Source: Candidatus Dietzia intestinipullorum (GTDB lineage Bacteria > Actinomycetota > Actinomycetes > Mycobacteriales > Mycobacteriaceae). Taken from it: a stretch of 43,939 nucleotides of DNA. The position numbers and the translations under genes were made by a program. Shown piece after piece: positions 1-9,277 of the stretch. Numbering within the stretch: position 1 is the first letter of the stretch; the number at the start of each line of letters is the position of its first letter. The notes beneath the pieces are model-generated. The model was not told the origin of the DNA and made no database searches. It worked only from the letters and a program-made list of their open reading frames with translations. The stretch spans positions 1 to 43,939 of the forward strand of contig DWWP01000005.1 of the NCBI GenBank assembly GCA_019119635.1, written 5' to 3'.

Positions 1-434
1 AGCGTCACCCCGAGGTGACCCAGCTGCTCACGGAGGGCGGCGATCTCGTGGCGGAGCGCGTAGATGGAGTCCGAGGTCTCGGCCCGGATGTTGTCGCGCA
101 GGTCCTTCTCCACCACCAGCTCGTGCTCGCGGCGCGCGGAGATCTCCCGCTCGAGCTGCAGCTCGTAGACGGTGTGCAGGTCGCGCACGCGCGCGGCCTC
201 GGCGGCGGCCTGGCGGCGGTACCGCGCCACCAGGAAGGCCCCGATGAACGCGGCCCACAGCGCCGCGAGGGTCCCGATCCGCATCCACACCGCGTTGTCG
301 GAGAAGATCATGACGATCGTCGCGATGATCGCCAGTATCAGCAGCACAGCGAGTGCGATGCCCGCGACTCCGCGGTCCTCACCGCGTGCGGATCGTGAGG
401 AACGGGGCTTGTCGGTGGCGCCGTCGGAACTCAT
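1..434 (-). CDS. DUF6779-type membrane/coiled-coil protein (partial, runs off left edge)
   Basis: The reading frame starts at 434 (or an in-frame ATG at 443) and is still open at base 1, so only the first ~144 residues are visible. A short Ser/Arg-rich cytoplasmic head is followed by two close membrane segments (about residues 22-40 and 45-62), then a charged helical stretch rich in Glu and Arg that probably forms a coiled coil. It is the last visible gene of the ftsH-fol operon, where mycobacteria carry Rv3604c, a DUF6779-type membrane protein; that identity rests on position and topology. Function is unknown. A cell-envelope role is only an inference from location. Confidence 0.75.
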   Translation of the reverse strand, partial: MSSDGATDKPRSSRSARGEDRGVAGIALAVLLILAIIATIVMIFSDNAVWMRIGTLAALWAAFIGAFLVARYRRQAAAEAARVRDLHTVYELQLEREISARREHELVVEKDLRDNIRAETSDSIYALRHEIAALREQLGHLGVT

Positions 435-525
435 GCTCCGCATGATACGCAGAGGAACAGCAGCCACACGGGTAACCTGCCGTGTTCCGGCGGAACGGGT
501 GTCGCGATCCGCCGGGCGGATGCGG

Positions 526-1002
526 TCAGGTGGGCTGGGCGAGCCCTTCGGCCTCGTCCTCGGGGGGCGGGGGCGAGCACGCCGACTCGAGGAACAGCCC
601 CGCGGCCACCAGCAGGACCCCTGAGACCAGGACCGCGATCGAGGCCGGCATCTCGGCACCCGCCGCCGCCAGCTCCCCCAGCCGCGGCACAAAGTAGACG
701 ACCAGGCCCACCCCGACGCCCCCGGCCGCCGCCCCGAGGACCGCGGACGCCTGCCCGAGCGCCCCGCAGCGCGCGATGGTGAGCGGGTGCATCTGGCTCC
801 GGTCCTGCCCGACCCCGCCGTCGTCGATCGCCGAACGGATCCGGATCGCGAGCACCACGTCGACCGCGCCCACGGCGAGCAGCGTGATCCAGCCCCAGCC
901 GACACGGGGCAGCGAACCCAGGAAGGTGCCGATGAGGACGTAGGCGGCGACGGCGGCGACGAGTGCGACCAGCGCGAGGGTGGACTTGGCGATGCGCGTC
1001 AT
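526..1002 (-). CDS. DUF3180 family integral membrane protein
   Basis: This 158-residue hydrophobic protein has four predicted membrane segments (about residues 7-28, 35-52, 82-104 and 118-137) and a short acidic, Pro-rich C-terminal tail. Its ATG overlaps the folK stop by four bases (1002-999), so it is translationally coupled to the folate genes. The position directly after folK matches mycobacterial Rv3605c, the reference member of DUF3180. No enzymatic motif is visible. The conserved linkage suggests co-expression with folate synthesis and FtsH, but no function can be assigned. Confidence 0.9.
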   Translation of the reverse strand: MTRIAKSTLALVALVAAVAAYVLIGTFLGSLPRVGWGWITLLAVGAVDVVLAIRIRSAIDDGGVGQDRSQMHPLTIARCGALGQASAVLGAAAGGVGVGLVVYFVPRLGELAAAGAEMPASIAVLVSGVLLVAAGLFLESACSPPPPEDEAEGLAQPT

Positions 1003-1529
1003 CCCCGCCCCTCCCCCGGCTCGGGCGCGAGCGCGTGCTCCAGTCGCCGCACCGCCGCGACCTCACCGGCGTCGAGTTCCGCCAGGTGCGCCTGCAGCGG
1101 GCGACCGTGCAGGTGCGCGTCCGGCTCGACCTCGGCCCACGGGACCAGCACGAAGGCCCGCTCGGCGGCGCGCGGGTGGGGCAGGGTGAGCGTCTCGTCG
1201 CGGTCGGTCACCGCGGCACCGTCGACCTCGGCGGCGATCACGTCGACGTCCAGCGTCCGTGGCCCCCACCGCACGTCGCGGGTGCGGCCCGCGTCGCGTT
1301 CCCGCGCGAACCCCCACTCCAGGACGTCGCGGGGCGTACCGGGGTGGACGACGACGAGGACGGCGTTGAGGAAGTCGTCCTGCTCGACACCTCCCCAGGG
1401 GGGCGTCGCGTACACGGACGAGGCGGCCCGCAGGAGCCCCTCGGACGCGGCGGCCTCCGCGACGCCGCGCAGGAGTGCGAGGGGATCGCCCTGATTGCCC
1501 CCGATCGACAGGACCGCCCGCGTGCTCAT
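999..1529 (-). CDS. folK: 2-amino-4-hydroxy-6-hydroxymethyldihydropteridine pyrophosphokinase
   Basis: HPPK transfers pyrophosphate from ATP to 6-hydroxymethyl-dihydropterin, making the substrate of FolP. The 176-residue product is a usual length. It has the N-terminal SIGGN (residues 8-12, normally SLGSN) and the family signature [12 protein letters not shown] at about 87-98, whose two Asp (94 and 96) bind the catalytic Mg ions. The ATG at 1529 shares ATGA with the folB stop, which fixes the start; longer in-frame extension runs through folB and is not credible. It sits in the contiguous ftsH-folE-folP-folB-folK operon, all soluble folate enzymes apart from FtsH. Confidence 0.97.
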   Translation of the reverse strand: MSTRAVLSIGGNQGDPLALLRGVAEAAASEGLLRAASSVYATPPWGGVEQDDFLNAVLVVVHPGTPRDVLEWGFARERDAGRTRDVRWGPRTLDVDVIAAEVDGAAVTDRDETLTLPHPRAAERAFVLVPWAEVEPDAHLHGRPLQAHLAELDAGEVAAVRRLEHALAPEPGEGRG

Positions 1530-1906
1530 GTCGGCCCTCCGTCCGCGCGGGAGCGCCGGGCGACGACGGCGACGTCCGCGAACTCTGCGGGGACGGGCGC
1601 CTGCGGCTTGTGCAGGGTCACCTCGACGGCGGCGGCCCGCGGGGCGAGGTCCAGGACGCCGTCGGCGATGCGCGTGACGACGGTCTCGATGAGGTCGCAC
1701 GGCTCGCCGGCCACCACGTCGCGGGCGAGGAGGGCGAGCGCCCCGTAGTCCACCGTGTCGTCGAGGTCGTCCGATTCCGCAGCGGCCGTGAAGTCCGTCC
1801 ACACGACCAGGTCCACGAGGAAGTCCTGGCCGTCGCGCCGCTCGTGCTCGAAGACGCCGTGGTGCCCGCGGACCCGCAGGCCCGTCAGTTCGATGCGGTC
1901 CGACAT
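1526..1906 (-). CDS. folB: dihydroneopterin aldolase
   Basis: DHNA cleaves 7,8-dihydroneopterin to 6-hydroxymethyl-dihydropterin and glycolaldehyde. The 126-residue protein starts with the family strand leading to [10 protein letters not shown] (about 14-23), contains the central Asp-Leu-Ile-Glu-Thr segment that lines the pterin pocket, and ends with a VTLHKP motif carrying the catalytic Lys. The ATG at 1906 overlaps the folP stop by one base (TGATG), and its stop overlaps the folK start. A further upstream Met in the frame lies inside folP and was not used. It is expected to act as a cytosolic oligomer between FolE-derived dihydroneopterin and FolK. Confidence 0.96.
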   Translation of the reverse strand: MSDRIELTGLRVRGHHGVFEHERRDGQDFLVDLVVWTDFTAAAESDDLDDTVDYGALALLARDVVAGEPCDLIETVVTRIADGVLDLAPRAAAVEVTLHKPQAPVPAEFADVAVVARRSRADGGPT

Positions 1907-2769
1907 CAGCCCTCCGCCCGTCCCGCGGCCCACGCGGCGGCCACGTGGGCGGCGTCGACGCTGGGTCCGACGTCGTGGACCCGCACCCCCCAGGCGCCCG
2001 CCGCCGCCGAGAGGGTGGTGATGGCCGCCGTGGCCGGGTCCCGCCCGCCGACCGGGCGCAGCTCCCCGGCCGGATCCGCGAGGAGCGAGCCGAGGAACCG
2101 CTTGCGGGAGGCCGCCACGAGGACCGGGAAGCCCAGGTCGGTCAGCCGGTCGAGCCCGTGGAGCAGCGCCCAGTTGTCGCCGGCGTTCTTGGCGAACCCG
2201 AGGCCGGGGTCGAGCACGATCGCGTCGTGGTCGACGCCCGCGGCGAGCGCGGCGTCGGCGCGACGGGCCAGGTGGTCCCGCACGGCGCCGACCACGTCGC
2301 CGCCGTAGTCGGCGCGCCCGCCGGCGCCCGCCCGGTACTCGTCCGGGGAGACCCAGTGCATGAGGATCGCCGGGCAGCCGTGCTCGGCGACCACCGGGAG
2401 CATGTCCGCGTCGGCGAGTCCGCCGGAGACGTCGTTGATGATCGAGGCGTTCTCGGACAGGGCGCGCGCGGCGACCCGGGCACGCATGGTGTCGACGGAG
2501 ACGGTCACGCCCTCGGCCTCCAGGGCCCGGACCAGGGGGAGGACACGGCGCTCCTCGTCGGTCTCGTCCACGCGGATCGCCCCGGGGCGGGTGGACTCCC
2601 CGCCCACGTCCAGCAGGTCGGCCCCCTCGGACACGAGCCTGCGGGCGTGCTCGAGCGCGGCGTCGTGGGCCAGGTAACGCCCGCCGTCGGAGAACGAGTC
2701 GGCGGTGACGTTGACCACGCCCATGACCGCGCAGCGGCCCGGGCGCGGCAGTGCGTCCGCGACGCTCAC
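1906..2769 (-). CDS. folP: dihydropteroate synthase
   Basis: DHPS condenses p-aminobenzoate with 6-hydroxymethyl-dihydropterin pyrophosphate; it is the sulfonamide target. The 287-residue protein has both signatures: [11 protein letters not shown] (about 20-30) and [11 protein letters not shown] (54-64). The loop [17 protein letters not shown] and the C-terminal SRKRFLG and RVHDV pterin/phosphate motifs also match. I chose the GTG at 2769, which overlaps the folE stop as GTGA and puts the first conserved strand at residue 14; the open frame further upstream is only antisense-like read-through of folE. It corresponds to mycobacterial folP1 by operon context rather than the folP2 paralogue. Confidence 0.97.
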   Translation of the reverse strand: MSVADALPRPGRCAVMGVVNVTADSFSDGGRYLAHDAALEHARRLVSEGADLLDVGGESTRPGAIRVDETDEERRVLPLVRALEAEGVTVSVDTMRARVAARALSENASIINDVSGGLADADMLPVVAEHGCPAILMHWVSPDEYRAGAGGRADYGGDVVGAVRDHLARRADAALAAGVDHDAIVLDPGLGFAKNAGDNWALLHGLDRLTDLGFPVLVAASRKRFLGSLLADPAGELRPVGGRDPATAAITTLSAAAGAWGVRVHDVGPSVDAAHVAAAWAAGRAEG

Positions 2770-3389
2770 GTCCCGCGCAGGAGGCCGAGGGCCTCCGCCC
2801 TGGTCGAGGCGTTGGTGCGCAGGCTGCCGCGGACCGCGGACGTGGTGGTGACCGCCCCGGCCTTGCGGATACCCCGCATGGACATGCACAGGTGCTCGCA
2901 CTCGATCACGACGAGGACCCCGCTGGGGTCGAGCCGGTCCACCAGCGCGTCGGCGACCTGGCCGGTGAGTCGCTCCTGGACCTGCGGTCGTTTGGCGAAC
3001 AGGTCGACCAGGCGGGCGAGCTTGCTCAGCCCGGTGACCGCGCCTGACTTCCCCGGGATGTAGCCGATGTGCGCGACCCCGTGGAACGGCACCAGGTGGT
3101 GCTCGCACGTGGAGTAGATGGGGATGTCGCGCACCAGCACCAGTTCCCGGTGGTCCTCGTCGAAGGTCTTGGACAGGACCTCCGACGGGTCCGAGAACAG
3201 CCCCGCGAACACCTCGCGGTAGGCGCGCGCCACGCGGGACGGCGTCTCCAGGAGCCCCTCGCGGTCCGGGTCCTCGCCGACCGCGAAGAGCAGTTCGCGC
3301 ACGGCGGCCTCGGCGCGGGGTGCGTCGAAGGCGCGCCCGGTCTCCACCGCCGTGGCGTCGTCGGCGGGTAGGTGGTCAGGGGTGGTCAT
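2766..3389 (-). CDS. folE: GTP cyclohydrolase I
   Basis: GTP cyclohydrolase I opens the guanine ring of GTP and forms 7,8-dihydroneopterin triphosphate, the first step of folate synthesis. The 207-residue sequence is a typical single-domain enzyme. The zinc ligands are visible as CEHH (Cys95, His98) and Cys168 in ECEHLCM, and the family block [28 protein letters not shown] is intact (about 112-139). An AGAGGA ribosome-binding site precedes the ATG. It starts 32 bases after ftsH and overlaps folP, so the whole set is probably one transcript from upstream of ftsH. Confidence 0.98.
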   Translation of the reverse strand: MTTPDHLPADDATAVETGRAFDAPRAEAAVRELLFAVGEDPDREGLLETPSRVARAYREVFAGLFSDPSEVLSKTFDEDHRELVLVRDIPIYSTCEHHLVPFHGVAHIGYIPGKSGAVTGLSKLARLVDLFAKRPQVQERLTGQVADALVDRLDPSGVLVVIECEHLCMSMRGIRKAGAVTTTSAVRGSLRTNASTRAEALGLLRGT

Positions 3390-3421
3390 CAGTCCTCTTC
3401 TCGCGCGGTACCGACCAACGG

Positions 3422-5866
3422 TCAGTCGTCACGTTCCCACGGGGCGCTCCACTCGGACCCGCGGTCCTCCCGGCGGTGCGAGCCCGACCGCCGGCCGTCG
3501 GGGTCGACGGCCGACCACGCCCGGGTCGATCCGGCCCGGCCGGACCCGGTCTCGCCGGCCGGCTCGGGGGTCTCGTCCGCGCGCGCCTCGTCGTCGCTGT
3601 GCGAGGGCCGCCCGCCCGCGTGCGGGGCCCCGCCGTCGTCGGCCCGACCGGCTGCCGGGAGGCGGGTCGTCTCCGCGGCGCTCGGCCCGCTGCCGGCGCG
3701 AGCGGTCTCGCGCGGGGGCCAGCCCGGCGCGGACCAGCCCGGGGGCGGCGGCGTGCCGTACTGCGGGATCCCCGGCGACGGCGGGCCGCCCGCGGGGACG
3801 GGCTCACGACGCGGCTCCTCGGCGCCGTCCCGGTCGGCCCCGCCGCCGTCGCGGTCGTCCCCGGCGCCGTTCCTCCGGGGCAGGACCGTCTGGGCGAACG
3901 GGTCGGTCGAGGGCGGCGGCCACGGCTCGCCGCGCTCCCGGGCGAGCTCCCCCGGGGTCTTGACGGGCTCGCGCGTGGTGGGGACGCGCCCCGCGAAGTC
4001 GTCGAATTCGGTGATCCGCGGCCGCTTGACCACGTCGGCGAACAGCCTCTCGAGGTCGTCCTGCCGCAGCGTCTCCTTCTCGAGCAGCTCGCCCGCCACG
4101 GCGTCCAGGATGTCGTGATTGGCCTCGAGCACCGTCCACGCCTCGGTGTGTGCGGCGTCGATGATCCGCCGCACCTCCTCGTCGATGGCGCGCGCGATCT
4201 CCGGCGAGTACTCGGGGCCACCGCCGCCTCCGCGACCGAGCATCGGGTCGGCGCTCTCCCCGCCGTACCTGACGGCCCCGAGCCGGGCACTCATCCCGTA
4301 CTCGGTGACCATGGTCCTGGCGATCCGGGTCGCCTGCTCGATGTCCGAGCTCGCGCCCGAGGTGGGCTCGCCGAACATGTACTCCTCGGCGGCGCGTCCG
4401 CCCATCGCCATGACGATGCGCGCGAGCATGTCCGCCCGGGTCATGAGCGACTTGTCGTCCTCCGGCACCACGAGGGCGTGGCCGCCGGTCCGACCGCGGG
4501 CGAGGATCGTCACCTTGTGGACCGGCTCCAGGTCCTCCATGGCCCACGCGGCCAGCGCGTGCCCCGACTCGTGGTAGGCGGTGACCTTCTTCTCGTGCTC
4601 GCTGATCACCCGGTGCTTGCGCCGCGGTCCGCCCACCACGCGGTCCGTGGCCTCCTCGAGGACGTCGATCGAGATCTCGTCGCGCCCCATCCGTGCCGCC
4701 AGCAGCGCGCCCTCGTTGAGAACGTTGGCCAGGTCCGCGCCCGACATCCCGATAGTGCGCTTGGCCAGGGCGTTCATGTCCACGTCCGCGGCCAGCGGCT
4801 TGCCCTGCGAGTGCACGGCCAGGATCGACTCGCGACCCCGCAGGTCGGGGTTGGTCACCGGCACCTGCCGGTCGAAGCGCCCCGGACGCAGCAGCGCCGG
4901 ATCGAGCACGTCGGGCCGGTTGGTGGCGGCGATGAGGATGACGGTCGACCGGTCGTCGAAGCCGTCCATCTCAACCAGCAGCTGGTTGAGCGTCTGCTCC
5001 CGCTCGTCGTGGCCGCCGCCCGTCCCGGAACCGCGGTGCCGGCCCACGGCGTCGATCTCGTCGACGAACACGATGCACGGTGAGTTCTGCTTGGCCTTCT
5101 CGAACAGGTCCCGCACGCGCGAGGCGCCCACACCCACGAACATCTCGACGAAGTCGGAGCCGGAGATCGAGTAGAAGGGCACCCCGGCCTCGCCGGCGAC
5201 GGCCCGCGCGAGCAGGGTCTTGCCGGTCCCCGGCGGGCCGTAGAGCAGCACACCCCGCGGGATCTTGGCGCCGAGCGCCTCGTACCTGGCGGGCTGCTGG
5301 AGGAAGTCCCGGATCTCGTTGAGCTCCTCGACCGCCTCGTCCTCGCCCGCGACGTCGCCGAACGTGGTCTGCGGCATGTCCTTGGTGAACTCGACCGCCT
5401 TGGACTTGCCCACCCCGAACAGGCCGCCGCCGCGGCCCTGCATGCGGGTCATGAAGAAGAACAGCAGGCCGAACAGGATGAGCATGGGCAGCAGGAACGA
5501 CGCCATCTGCATGAGGAAGCCCTGCTCGGTGACCGTCGTGTCGTATTCCTCGGGCCCCGCCGCGGCCACCCGGTCGAAGATCTGGTCCGCGGCCTCCGCC
5601 GGGTACTTGGCCATGATCTGGTCGGTCTCGTCCGCGCCCTCCTCGGGCGTGATCGGCGCCGCCAGCGTGAGCCGGAGTTGCTGCTCCCGGTCCTCGATCA
5701 ACGCCTCGGTGACGTTGGCCTCGTCGACCTGCTCCAATGCCACCGAGGTGCCGACCTCGACGTAGTCGCGGTCGTCGTTCGCGAAGAACGAGAAGCCCAC
5801 GATCGCGAGGATGATGACACCCGCGATCGCGACGTTGCGGAAGACTGCGTTGCTCTTACGTTCCAT
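3422..5866 (-). CDS. ftsH: ATP-dependent zinc metalloprotease FtsH
   Basis: FtsH is the membrane-bound AAA+ protease that extracts and degrades membrane and regulatory proteins. This 814-residue copy has an N-terminal membrane segment (about 13-29), an extracytoplasmic domain, a second membrane segment (122-140), Walker A GPPGTGKT (210-217), Walker B VDEID (268-272), the second-region-of-homology block around ATNRPD (314-319), and the zinc site HESGH (432-436) with a third ligand near Asp508. The last ~175 residues are a disordered Pro/Arg/Gly/Asp-rich tail, somewhat longer than I expect for the mycobacterial protein. A GAGGG site precedes the ATG. It leads the folate operon. Confidence 0.98.
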   Translation of the reverse strand: MERKSNAVFRNVAIAGVIILAIVGFSFFANDDRDYVEVGTSVALEQVDEANVTEALIEDREQQLRLTLAAPITPEEGADETDQIMAKYPAEAADQIFDRVAAAGPEEYDTTVTEQGFLMQMASFLLPMLILFGLLFFFMTRMQGRGGGLFGVGKSKAVEFTKDMPQTTFGDVAGEDEAVEELNEIRDFLQQPARYEALGAKIPRGVLLYGPPGTGKTLLARAVAGEAGVPFYSISGSDFVEMFVGVGASRVRDLFEKAKQNSPCIVFVDEIDAVGRHRGSGTGGGHDEREQTLNQLLVEMDGFDDRSTVILIAATNRPDVLDPALLRPGRFDRQVPVTNPDLRGRESILAVHSQGKPLAADVDMNALAKRTIGMSGADLANVLNEGALLAARMGRDEISIDVLEEATDRVVGGPRRKHRVISEHEKKVTAYHESGHALAAWAMEDLEPVHKVTILARGRTGGHALVVPEDDKSLMTRADMLARIVMAMGGRAAEEYMFGEPTSGASSDIEQATRIARTMVTEYGMSARLGAVRYGGESADPMLGRGGGGGPEYSPEIARAIDEEVRRIIDAAHTEAWTVLEANHDILDAVAGELLEKETLRQDDLERLFADVVKRPRITEFDDFAGRVPTTREPVKTPGELARERGEPWPPPSTDPFAQTVLPRRNGAGDDRDGGGADRDGAEEPRREPVPAGGPPSPGIPQYGTPPPPGWSAPGWPPRETARAGSGPSAAETTRLPAAGRADDGGAPHAGGRPSHSDDEARADETPEPAGETGSGRAGSTRAWSAVDPDGRRSGSHRREDRGSEWSAPWERDD

Positions 5867-5942
5867 TCGGCCCTCGTGTGGGAAGGACGGTCAGCCGGTC
5901 GGCCTAACCCGTGCCACCGACGACAGACGCCGGTATCGCCCC

Positions 5943-5948
5943 AGGCTA
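5943..5948 (-). promoter_or_regulatory. candidate -10 box upstream of ftsH
   Basis: On the minus strand TAGCCT fits TANNNT and would start transcription about 70 bases before the ftsH ATG. No convincing -35 is seen, so this is a weak call. The 160-base gap between ftsH and the amidase is divergent and shows no other obvious element. Confidence 0.3.
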
Positions 5949-6019
5949 CCCGCCACCCCCGACAGCACACCGCGCTGATCGCCCTCGGCGGACAGAGCCC
6001 CGTGTCCCGGGGCCCGCCG

Positions 6020-6025
6020 TACCAT
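6020..6025 (+). promoter_or_regulatory. -10 box for a leaderless amidase mRNA
   Basis: TACCAT (TANNNT) ends seven bases before the GTG at 6033, matching the leaderless arrangement seen at nine other genes here. The ATG at 6027 lies only one base after the box and would be upstream of the expected transcription start. Confidence 0.5.
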
Positions 6026-6032
6026 CATGACC

Positions 6033-7388
6033 GTGACCACTCCACCACTGTCCGCCGCCCGGACCGCCGACGCGGTGCGCGACGGCTCCGGGGGCGCACT
6101 GGAACTGCTCGACGCGGCGTTCGACCGGATCGCCGACAAGGACTCCAGCATCCGCGCCTTCACCACCCTCCTGCGCGCCGACGGCCGCGCCGCCGCGGCG
6201 CGGGTGGATTCGCGATCCGGGGCCGACCGCGCCGCGCTCCCCCTGGCCGGGGTGCCCCTGGCCGTCAAGAGCACCGTCACGCTCGACAACCCGGCGATCC
6301 GCCCCCTGCTCGACGCCGGGGCGGTGCCGGTGGGGATCACGGCCGCGCCGCAACTGTGTACGTGGGGGATGACCGACTCCGAGGAGCACGGGATCACCCG
6401 CAACCCGCGGGACCTGACCCGCTCCCCGGGCGGCTCGTCCGGCGGGTCGGCCGCCGCCGTCGCCTCCGGGATGGTCCCGTTGGCGGTGGGCGACGACGGG
6501 ATGGGCTCGCTGCGCATCCCCGCCGCCGCCTGCGGTCTGGTGACCATCAAGCCCGGCTCGGGGGTGGTGCCCACGACCCTCGCGGGTGACAACTGGGGCC
6601 GCATGGCCGAATCCGGACCGATCGCCGCCACCGTCGAGGACGTGGCGCTGGCGCTGTCCGTGATGTCCGGGCGCCCCGCGCTCGCCTCGGCGCCCGCCGG
6701 CGAGGACGGGTCCGCCGGGGCCGGCGGCGCCCGGGTCGGGGTGTCCACAGCGAGTCCCATCCGACTCGGTCGCGATCTGGTCCGAATCCAGCAACCCTGG
6801 ACGCGTGCGGCGCGGGAGGCCGCCGACCATCTGGGGTCGGCCGGCCTCGTCGTCGTCGACTCCGAGCTCCCCACGCCGCGCGACCCCGTCCTCTACCTCG
6901 CCCGGTGGACCTCCGCGGTGGCCAGGGCCGCCGCCGACGCCAACCTCCCCCTGTCCGCCATGGAGCGCCGGACCCGTCACCACGCGCTGTTGGGGCGGAC
7001 CGTGTTCCGCACCGGCGGGCCGGGCGACGGCGACACCCGGTGGAACCGCGCCACCACCGCCCTGCGGGACGACGTCGAGCAGGCGATGGTCGACACCGGC
7101 GTCGGCGTGTGGCTCACCCCGGCGCTGGCCGATGTCCCGCCCGAGGCGACCGACTGGCACAAACGTTCGTGGGGGCGCTCGCTGTGGGCGTCGATGCGGT
7201 TCTCCCCGTTCACGCCGCTGGCCAACGTGCTCGGCTGGCCCGCCCTGACGGTGCCGTGCGGGAGCACCGTCACCCCCGCCGGCCGCGACCTGCCCACCTC
7301 CGTGCAGCTCCTCGGCAGGCCGGGCTCGGAGGGCACGCTGCTGGCGCTCGCGGCCGTCATCGAGAAGGGCGGGCACACGGGGCCCTGA
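6033..7388 (+). CDS. amidase-signature family hydrolase
   Basis: A 451-residue amidase-signature enzyme with the Ser-cisSer-Lys triad: Lys79 in AVKST, cis-Ser136 in PGGSSGGSAAAVASG, and nucleophile Ser159 in GDDGMGSLRIP. The last motif is usually GTDTGGSIRIP, so the oxyanion-loop sequence is divergent but keeps the Ser and the trailing RIP. Such enzymes hydrolyse carboxamides; the substrate cannot be read from sequence. There is no GatB/GatC neighbour, so it is unlikely to be GatA. I use the GTG at 6033 because of the leaderless -10 box; conventional calling would take the ATG at 6027, two codons upstream. It diverges from ftsH and converges on the acyl-CoA synthetase. Confidence 0.92.
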   Translation: MTTPPLSAARTADAVRDGSGGALELLDAAFDRIADKDSSIRAFTTLLRADGRAAAARVDSRSGADRAALPLAGVPLAVKSTVTLDNPAIRPLLDAGAVPVGITAAPQLCTWGMTDSEEHGITRNPRDLTRSPGGSSGGSAAAVASGMVPLAVGDDGMGSLRIPAAACGLVTIKPGSGVVPTTLAGDNWGRMAESGPIAATVEDVALALSVMSGRPALASAPAGEDGSAGAGGARVGVSTASPIRLGRDLVRIQQPWTRAAREAADHLGSAGLVVVDSELPTPRDPVLYLARWTSAVARAAADANLPLSAMERRTRHHALLGRTVFRTGGPGDGDTRWNRATTALRDDVEQAMVDTGVGVWLTPALADVPPEATDWHKRSWGRSLWASMRFSPFTPLANVLGWPALTVPCGSTVTPAGRDLPTSVQLLGRPGSEGTLLALAAVIEKGGHTGP

Positions 7389-7392
7389 CCGG

Positions 7393-7440
7393 CGGCCCTG
7401 CGATCGCGGGCGCGGCCTTGCGATCGCGGGTGCGGCCTTG
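7393..7440. repeat. 20-bp tandem repeat, about 2.4 copies
   Basis: Two near-identical 20-base units (7393-7412 and 7413-7432, two differences) and a third partial unit fill the convergent gap between the amidase and acyl-CoA synthetase stops. Each unit carries CGATCGCG. No Rho-independent terminator shape is obvious. Confidence 0.85.
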
Positions 7441-7461
7441 CCAGCCGCCGGAGCGCACGCG

Positions 7462-8997
7462 TCAGGCGTACTGCTCCATGATCCGGCGCTTGACCAGCTT
7501 GCCCGTGGGCGTGCGGGGCAGGTCGCCGACGAAGTCGACGCCACGCGGGAGCTTGAAATCCGAGACGCGCCCGCGCAGGGAGTCCAGGAGCTCGTCCGCC
7601 AGCTCCGGGCCCGCGATGCGGTCGGCCGCGGGGACCACCACGGCGTGGACCTTCTCGCCCATCTCCTCGTCCGGGATGCCGATCACCGCCACATCGTCGA
7701 CGGCCGGGTGCAACGCGAGGGCGTTCTCGATCTCCTGCGGGTAGATGTTGACGCCGCCCGAGATGATGGTGAATGCCCTGCGGTCGGTGAGATAGAGGAA
7801 GCGGTCGGCGTCCAGGTAGCCCACGTCGCCGAACGTCGCCCACGTCGGGTGCTCCGGGTGCCGCACGGACGCCGTCTTGTCGGGGTCGCCGTGGTAGGAG
7901 AACAGGCCCTCCTCGTTCTCCCAGTAGATGGTGCCGACCTCGCCGATCGGCAGTTCGCGGCCCTCGTCGTCGCAGATGTGGGCGAGTCCCTTGAGTCCGT
8001 CCCGCCCCACCGAGCCGGGCCGCTCGAGCGCCTCCTCCGAGTTGATGAACGTGATCCCCATGCCCTCGGTCGCGGAGTAGTACTCGTGGATCACCGGCCC
8101 CCACCACTCGATCATCCGGCGCTTGACCTCGGGCGGGCACGGTGCGGCGGCGTGGATCGCGTGCGTCATGCTCGACAGGTCGTAGCGCTCCCGCGTGGCC
8201 TCGGGGAGCTTGAGCATCCGCACGAACATCGTCGGTACCCACTGCGAGTGGGTGACCCGGTACTCCTCGATGAGCTTCAACGACTCCTCCGCGTCGAAGC
8301 GGTCCATGAGGATCACCGTCCCGCCGACCGAGTTGACCACGCCGCAGAACCGGAGCGGGGCCGCGTGGTACAGCGGCGCGGGGCACAGGTAGACACTGTC
8401 GGCGTCGAAGCCGTAGAGGAAGCTGAACACGGGCGTGTAGTGGTCGGCGATCTCGTCGATCTGCCCGTCCTGGAGCTCGACGCGCACGCCCTTGGGCCGG
8501 CCGGTTGTGCCGGAGGAGTAGAGGAAGTCGTGGCCGCGGGGCTGGTCGGCGGGCGGCTCGGTCGGCTGTCCGTCCATCACGGACCGCAGGTCCTCGAAGC
8601 CGTCGAGCGCGCCGCCGAACGCCACCCGGTGCTCGACCGCCGGGTGCGCTCCTGCCGACAGGTCCACGTGGTCGGCCACCGCGGCGGAGACGAACAGGGC
8701 CCGGGCGCCGCAGTCGTTGACGATGTAGGTGGACTCCTCGGGCGTGAGGTGGTGGTTGACGGCCGAGATGTACAGCCCCGAGCGCAGGGCCGCCCAGTAG
8801 ATCTCGACCATCTCGAGCGTGTTGTCGGAGATCACGGCGATCGTGTCGCCGCGGCGCAGCCCCCAGTCGTCGACCAGGAGGTGCGCGAGCTGCGCCGATC
8901 GCGACTCGAGCTGGGCGTAGGTGATCTGCTCGCCCGTGGCGGGGCGGATCATGGCGGGCTTGTCGGGAGTGGTGGCGGCGAACGCTCCGGGGAACAT
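7462..8997 (-). CDS. AMP-binding acyl-CoA synthetase (FadD-like)
   Basis: An ANL-superfamily ligase that would activate a carboxylic acid with ATP and load it on CoA. From the ATG at 8997 it has 511 residues: P-loop YSSGTTGRPKG (160-170), aromatic/adenine motif YYSATEG (306-312), ribose-binding Asp391 in GDVGYLD, hinge region RRAFTIISGGVNIYP, and the C-terminal catalytic Lys500 in PRTPTGK. The start is fixed by MFPGAFAATTPDKPA, the usual family beginning, and by a -10 box six bases upstream. An in-frame GTG at 9063 would add 22 residues with no family resemblance. The substrate is unknown; resemblance is to medium/long-chain FadD enzymes rather than acetyl-CoA synthetase. Confidence 0.93.
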   Translation of the reverse strand: MFPGAFAATTPDKPAMIRPATGEQITYAQLESRSAQLAHLLVDDWGLRRGDTIAVISDNTLEMVEIYWAALRSGLYISAVNHHLTPEESTYIVNDCGARALFVSAAVADHVDLSAGAHPAVEHRVAFGGALDGFEDLRSVMDGQPTEPPADQPRGHDFLYSSGTTGRPKGVRVELQDGQIDEIADHYTPVFSFLYGFDADSVYLCPAPLYHAAPLRFCGVVNSVGGTVILMDRFDAEESLKLIEEYRVTHSQWVPTMFVRMLKLPEATRERYDLSSMTHAIHAAAPCPPEVKRRMIEWWGPVIHEYYSATEGMGITFINSEEALERPGSVGRDGLKGLAHICDDEGRELPIGEVGTIYWENEEGLFSYHGDPDKTASVRHPEHPTWATFGDVGYLDADRFLYLTDRRAFTIISGGVNIYPQEIENALALHPAVDDVAVIGIPDEEMGEKVHAVVVPAADRIAGPELADELLDSLRGRVSDFKLPRGVDFVGDLPRTPTGKLVKRRIMEQYA

Positions 8998-9003
8998 GGG
9001 GGA

Positions 9004-9009
9004 AGCGTA
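9004..9009 (-). promoter_or_regulatory. -10 box for a leaderless acyl-CoA synthetase mRNA
   Basis: On the minus strand TACGCT ends six bases before the ATG at 8997, with no Shine-Dalgarno sequence in between. A second TANNNT (TACGGT) lies six bases upstream of it. This supports the shorter protein over the GTG at 9063. Confidence 0.55.
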
Positions 9010-9088
9010 ACCGTATATGTGATCACGGTCACGCCGTTGCGGCGGATTCGACGCCGCGGTCACCGCATGTCCGCACCGCGATCAGATC

Positions 9089-9140
9089 TGGTCGTGCTCA
9101 CTGCGGTATAAGCGGCCGATGCCCGCAGTGAGCACGACCA
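9089..9140. repeat. perfect 18-bp inverted repeat, copy 1 of a hairpin family
   Basis: TGGTCGTGCTCACTGCGG (9089-9106) and its exact complement (9123-9140) flank a 16-base loop. The same hairpin, with one compensatory base-pair change, occurs at 28615-28666. A degenerate extra right arm (15 of 18 bases) follows at 9144-9161. It lies downstream of hpt and upstream of the acyl-CoA synthetase, both on the minus strand. It has no T-tract, so a simple intrinsic terminator is not the best explanation. Confidence 0.9.
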
Positions 9141-9180
9141 AGAGCGCGGTGGGCACGACCAAACGCCGGAAGGCGCGCGC

Positions 9181-9261
9181 CCCGCGCACGCTGCACACCC
9201 CGCGGGCCCCGCGCACGCTGCACACCCCGCGGGCCCTGCGCACGCTGCGCACCCCGCGGGC
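9181..9261. repeat. 27-bp tandem repeat, three copies
   Basis: Units 9181-9207 and 9208-9234 are identical; 9235-9261 differs at two bases. The array sits just downstream of the hpt stop. It has no unique spacers, so it is a minisatellite rather than a CRISPR array. Both strands are open here in at least one frame, but the resulting Ala/Cys/Gly or Arg/Thr/Pro repeats are composition artefacts. Confidence 0.92.
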
Positions 9262-9277
9262 GCCCGGAGAGAGCGGG

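Noticed and set aside
3320-5083. Long open frame on the plus strand (587 codons)
   Set aside because: It is antisense to ftsH, whose motifs are complete; its Arg/Gly/Pro/His-rich composition is typical of a shadow frame in GC-rich DNA.
8998-9063. GTG start adding 22 residues to the acyl-CoA synthetase
   Set aside because: The extra residues do not look like the family, there is no ribosome-binding site, and a -10 box lies within this stretch.
9089-9140. Simple intrinsic terminator of hpt
   Set aside because: It is 138 bases past the stop, has a 16-base loop and no T-tract, and the same sequence recurs at another locus; a repeat family explains it better, although termination is not excluded.
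9181-9261. CRISPR array
   Set aside because: The units are contiguous with no unique spacers and no cas genes lie nearby.
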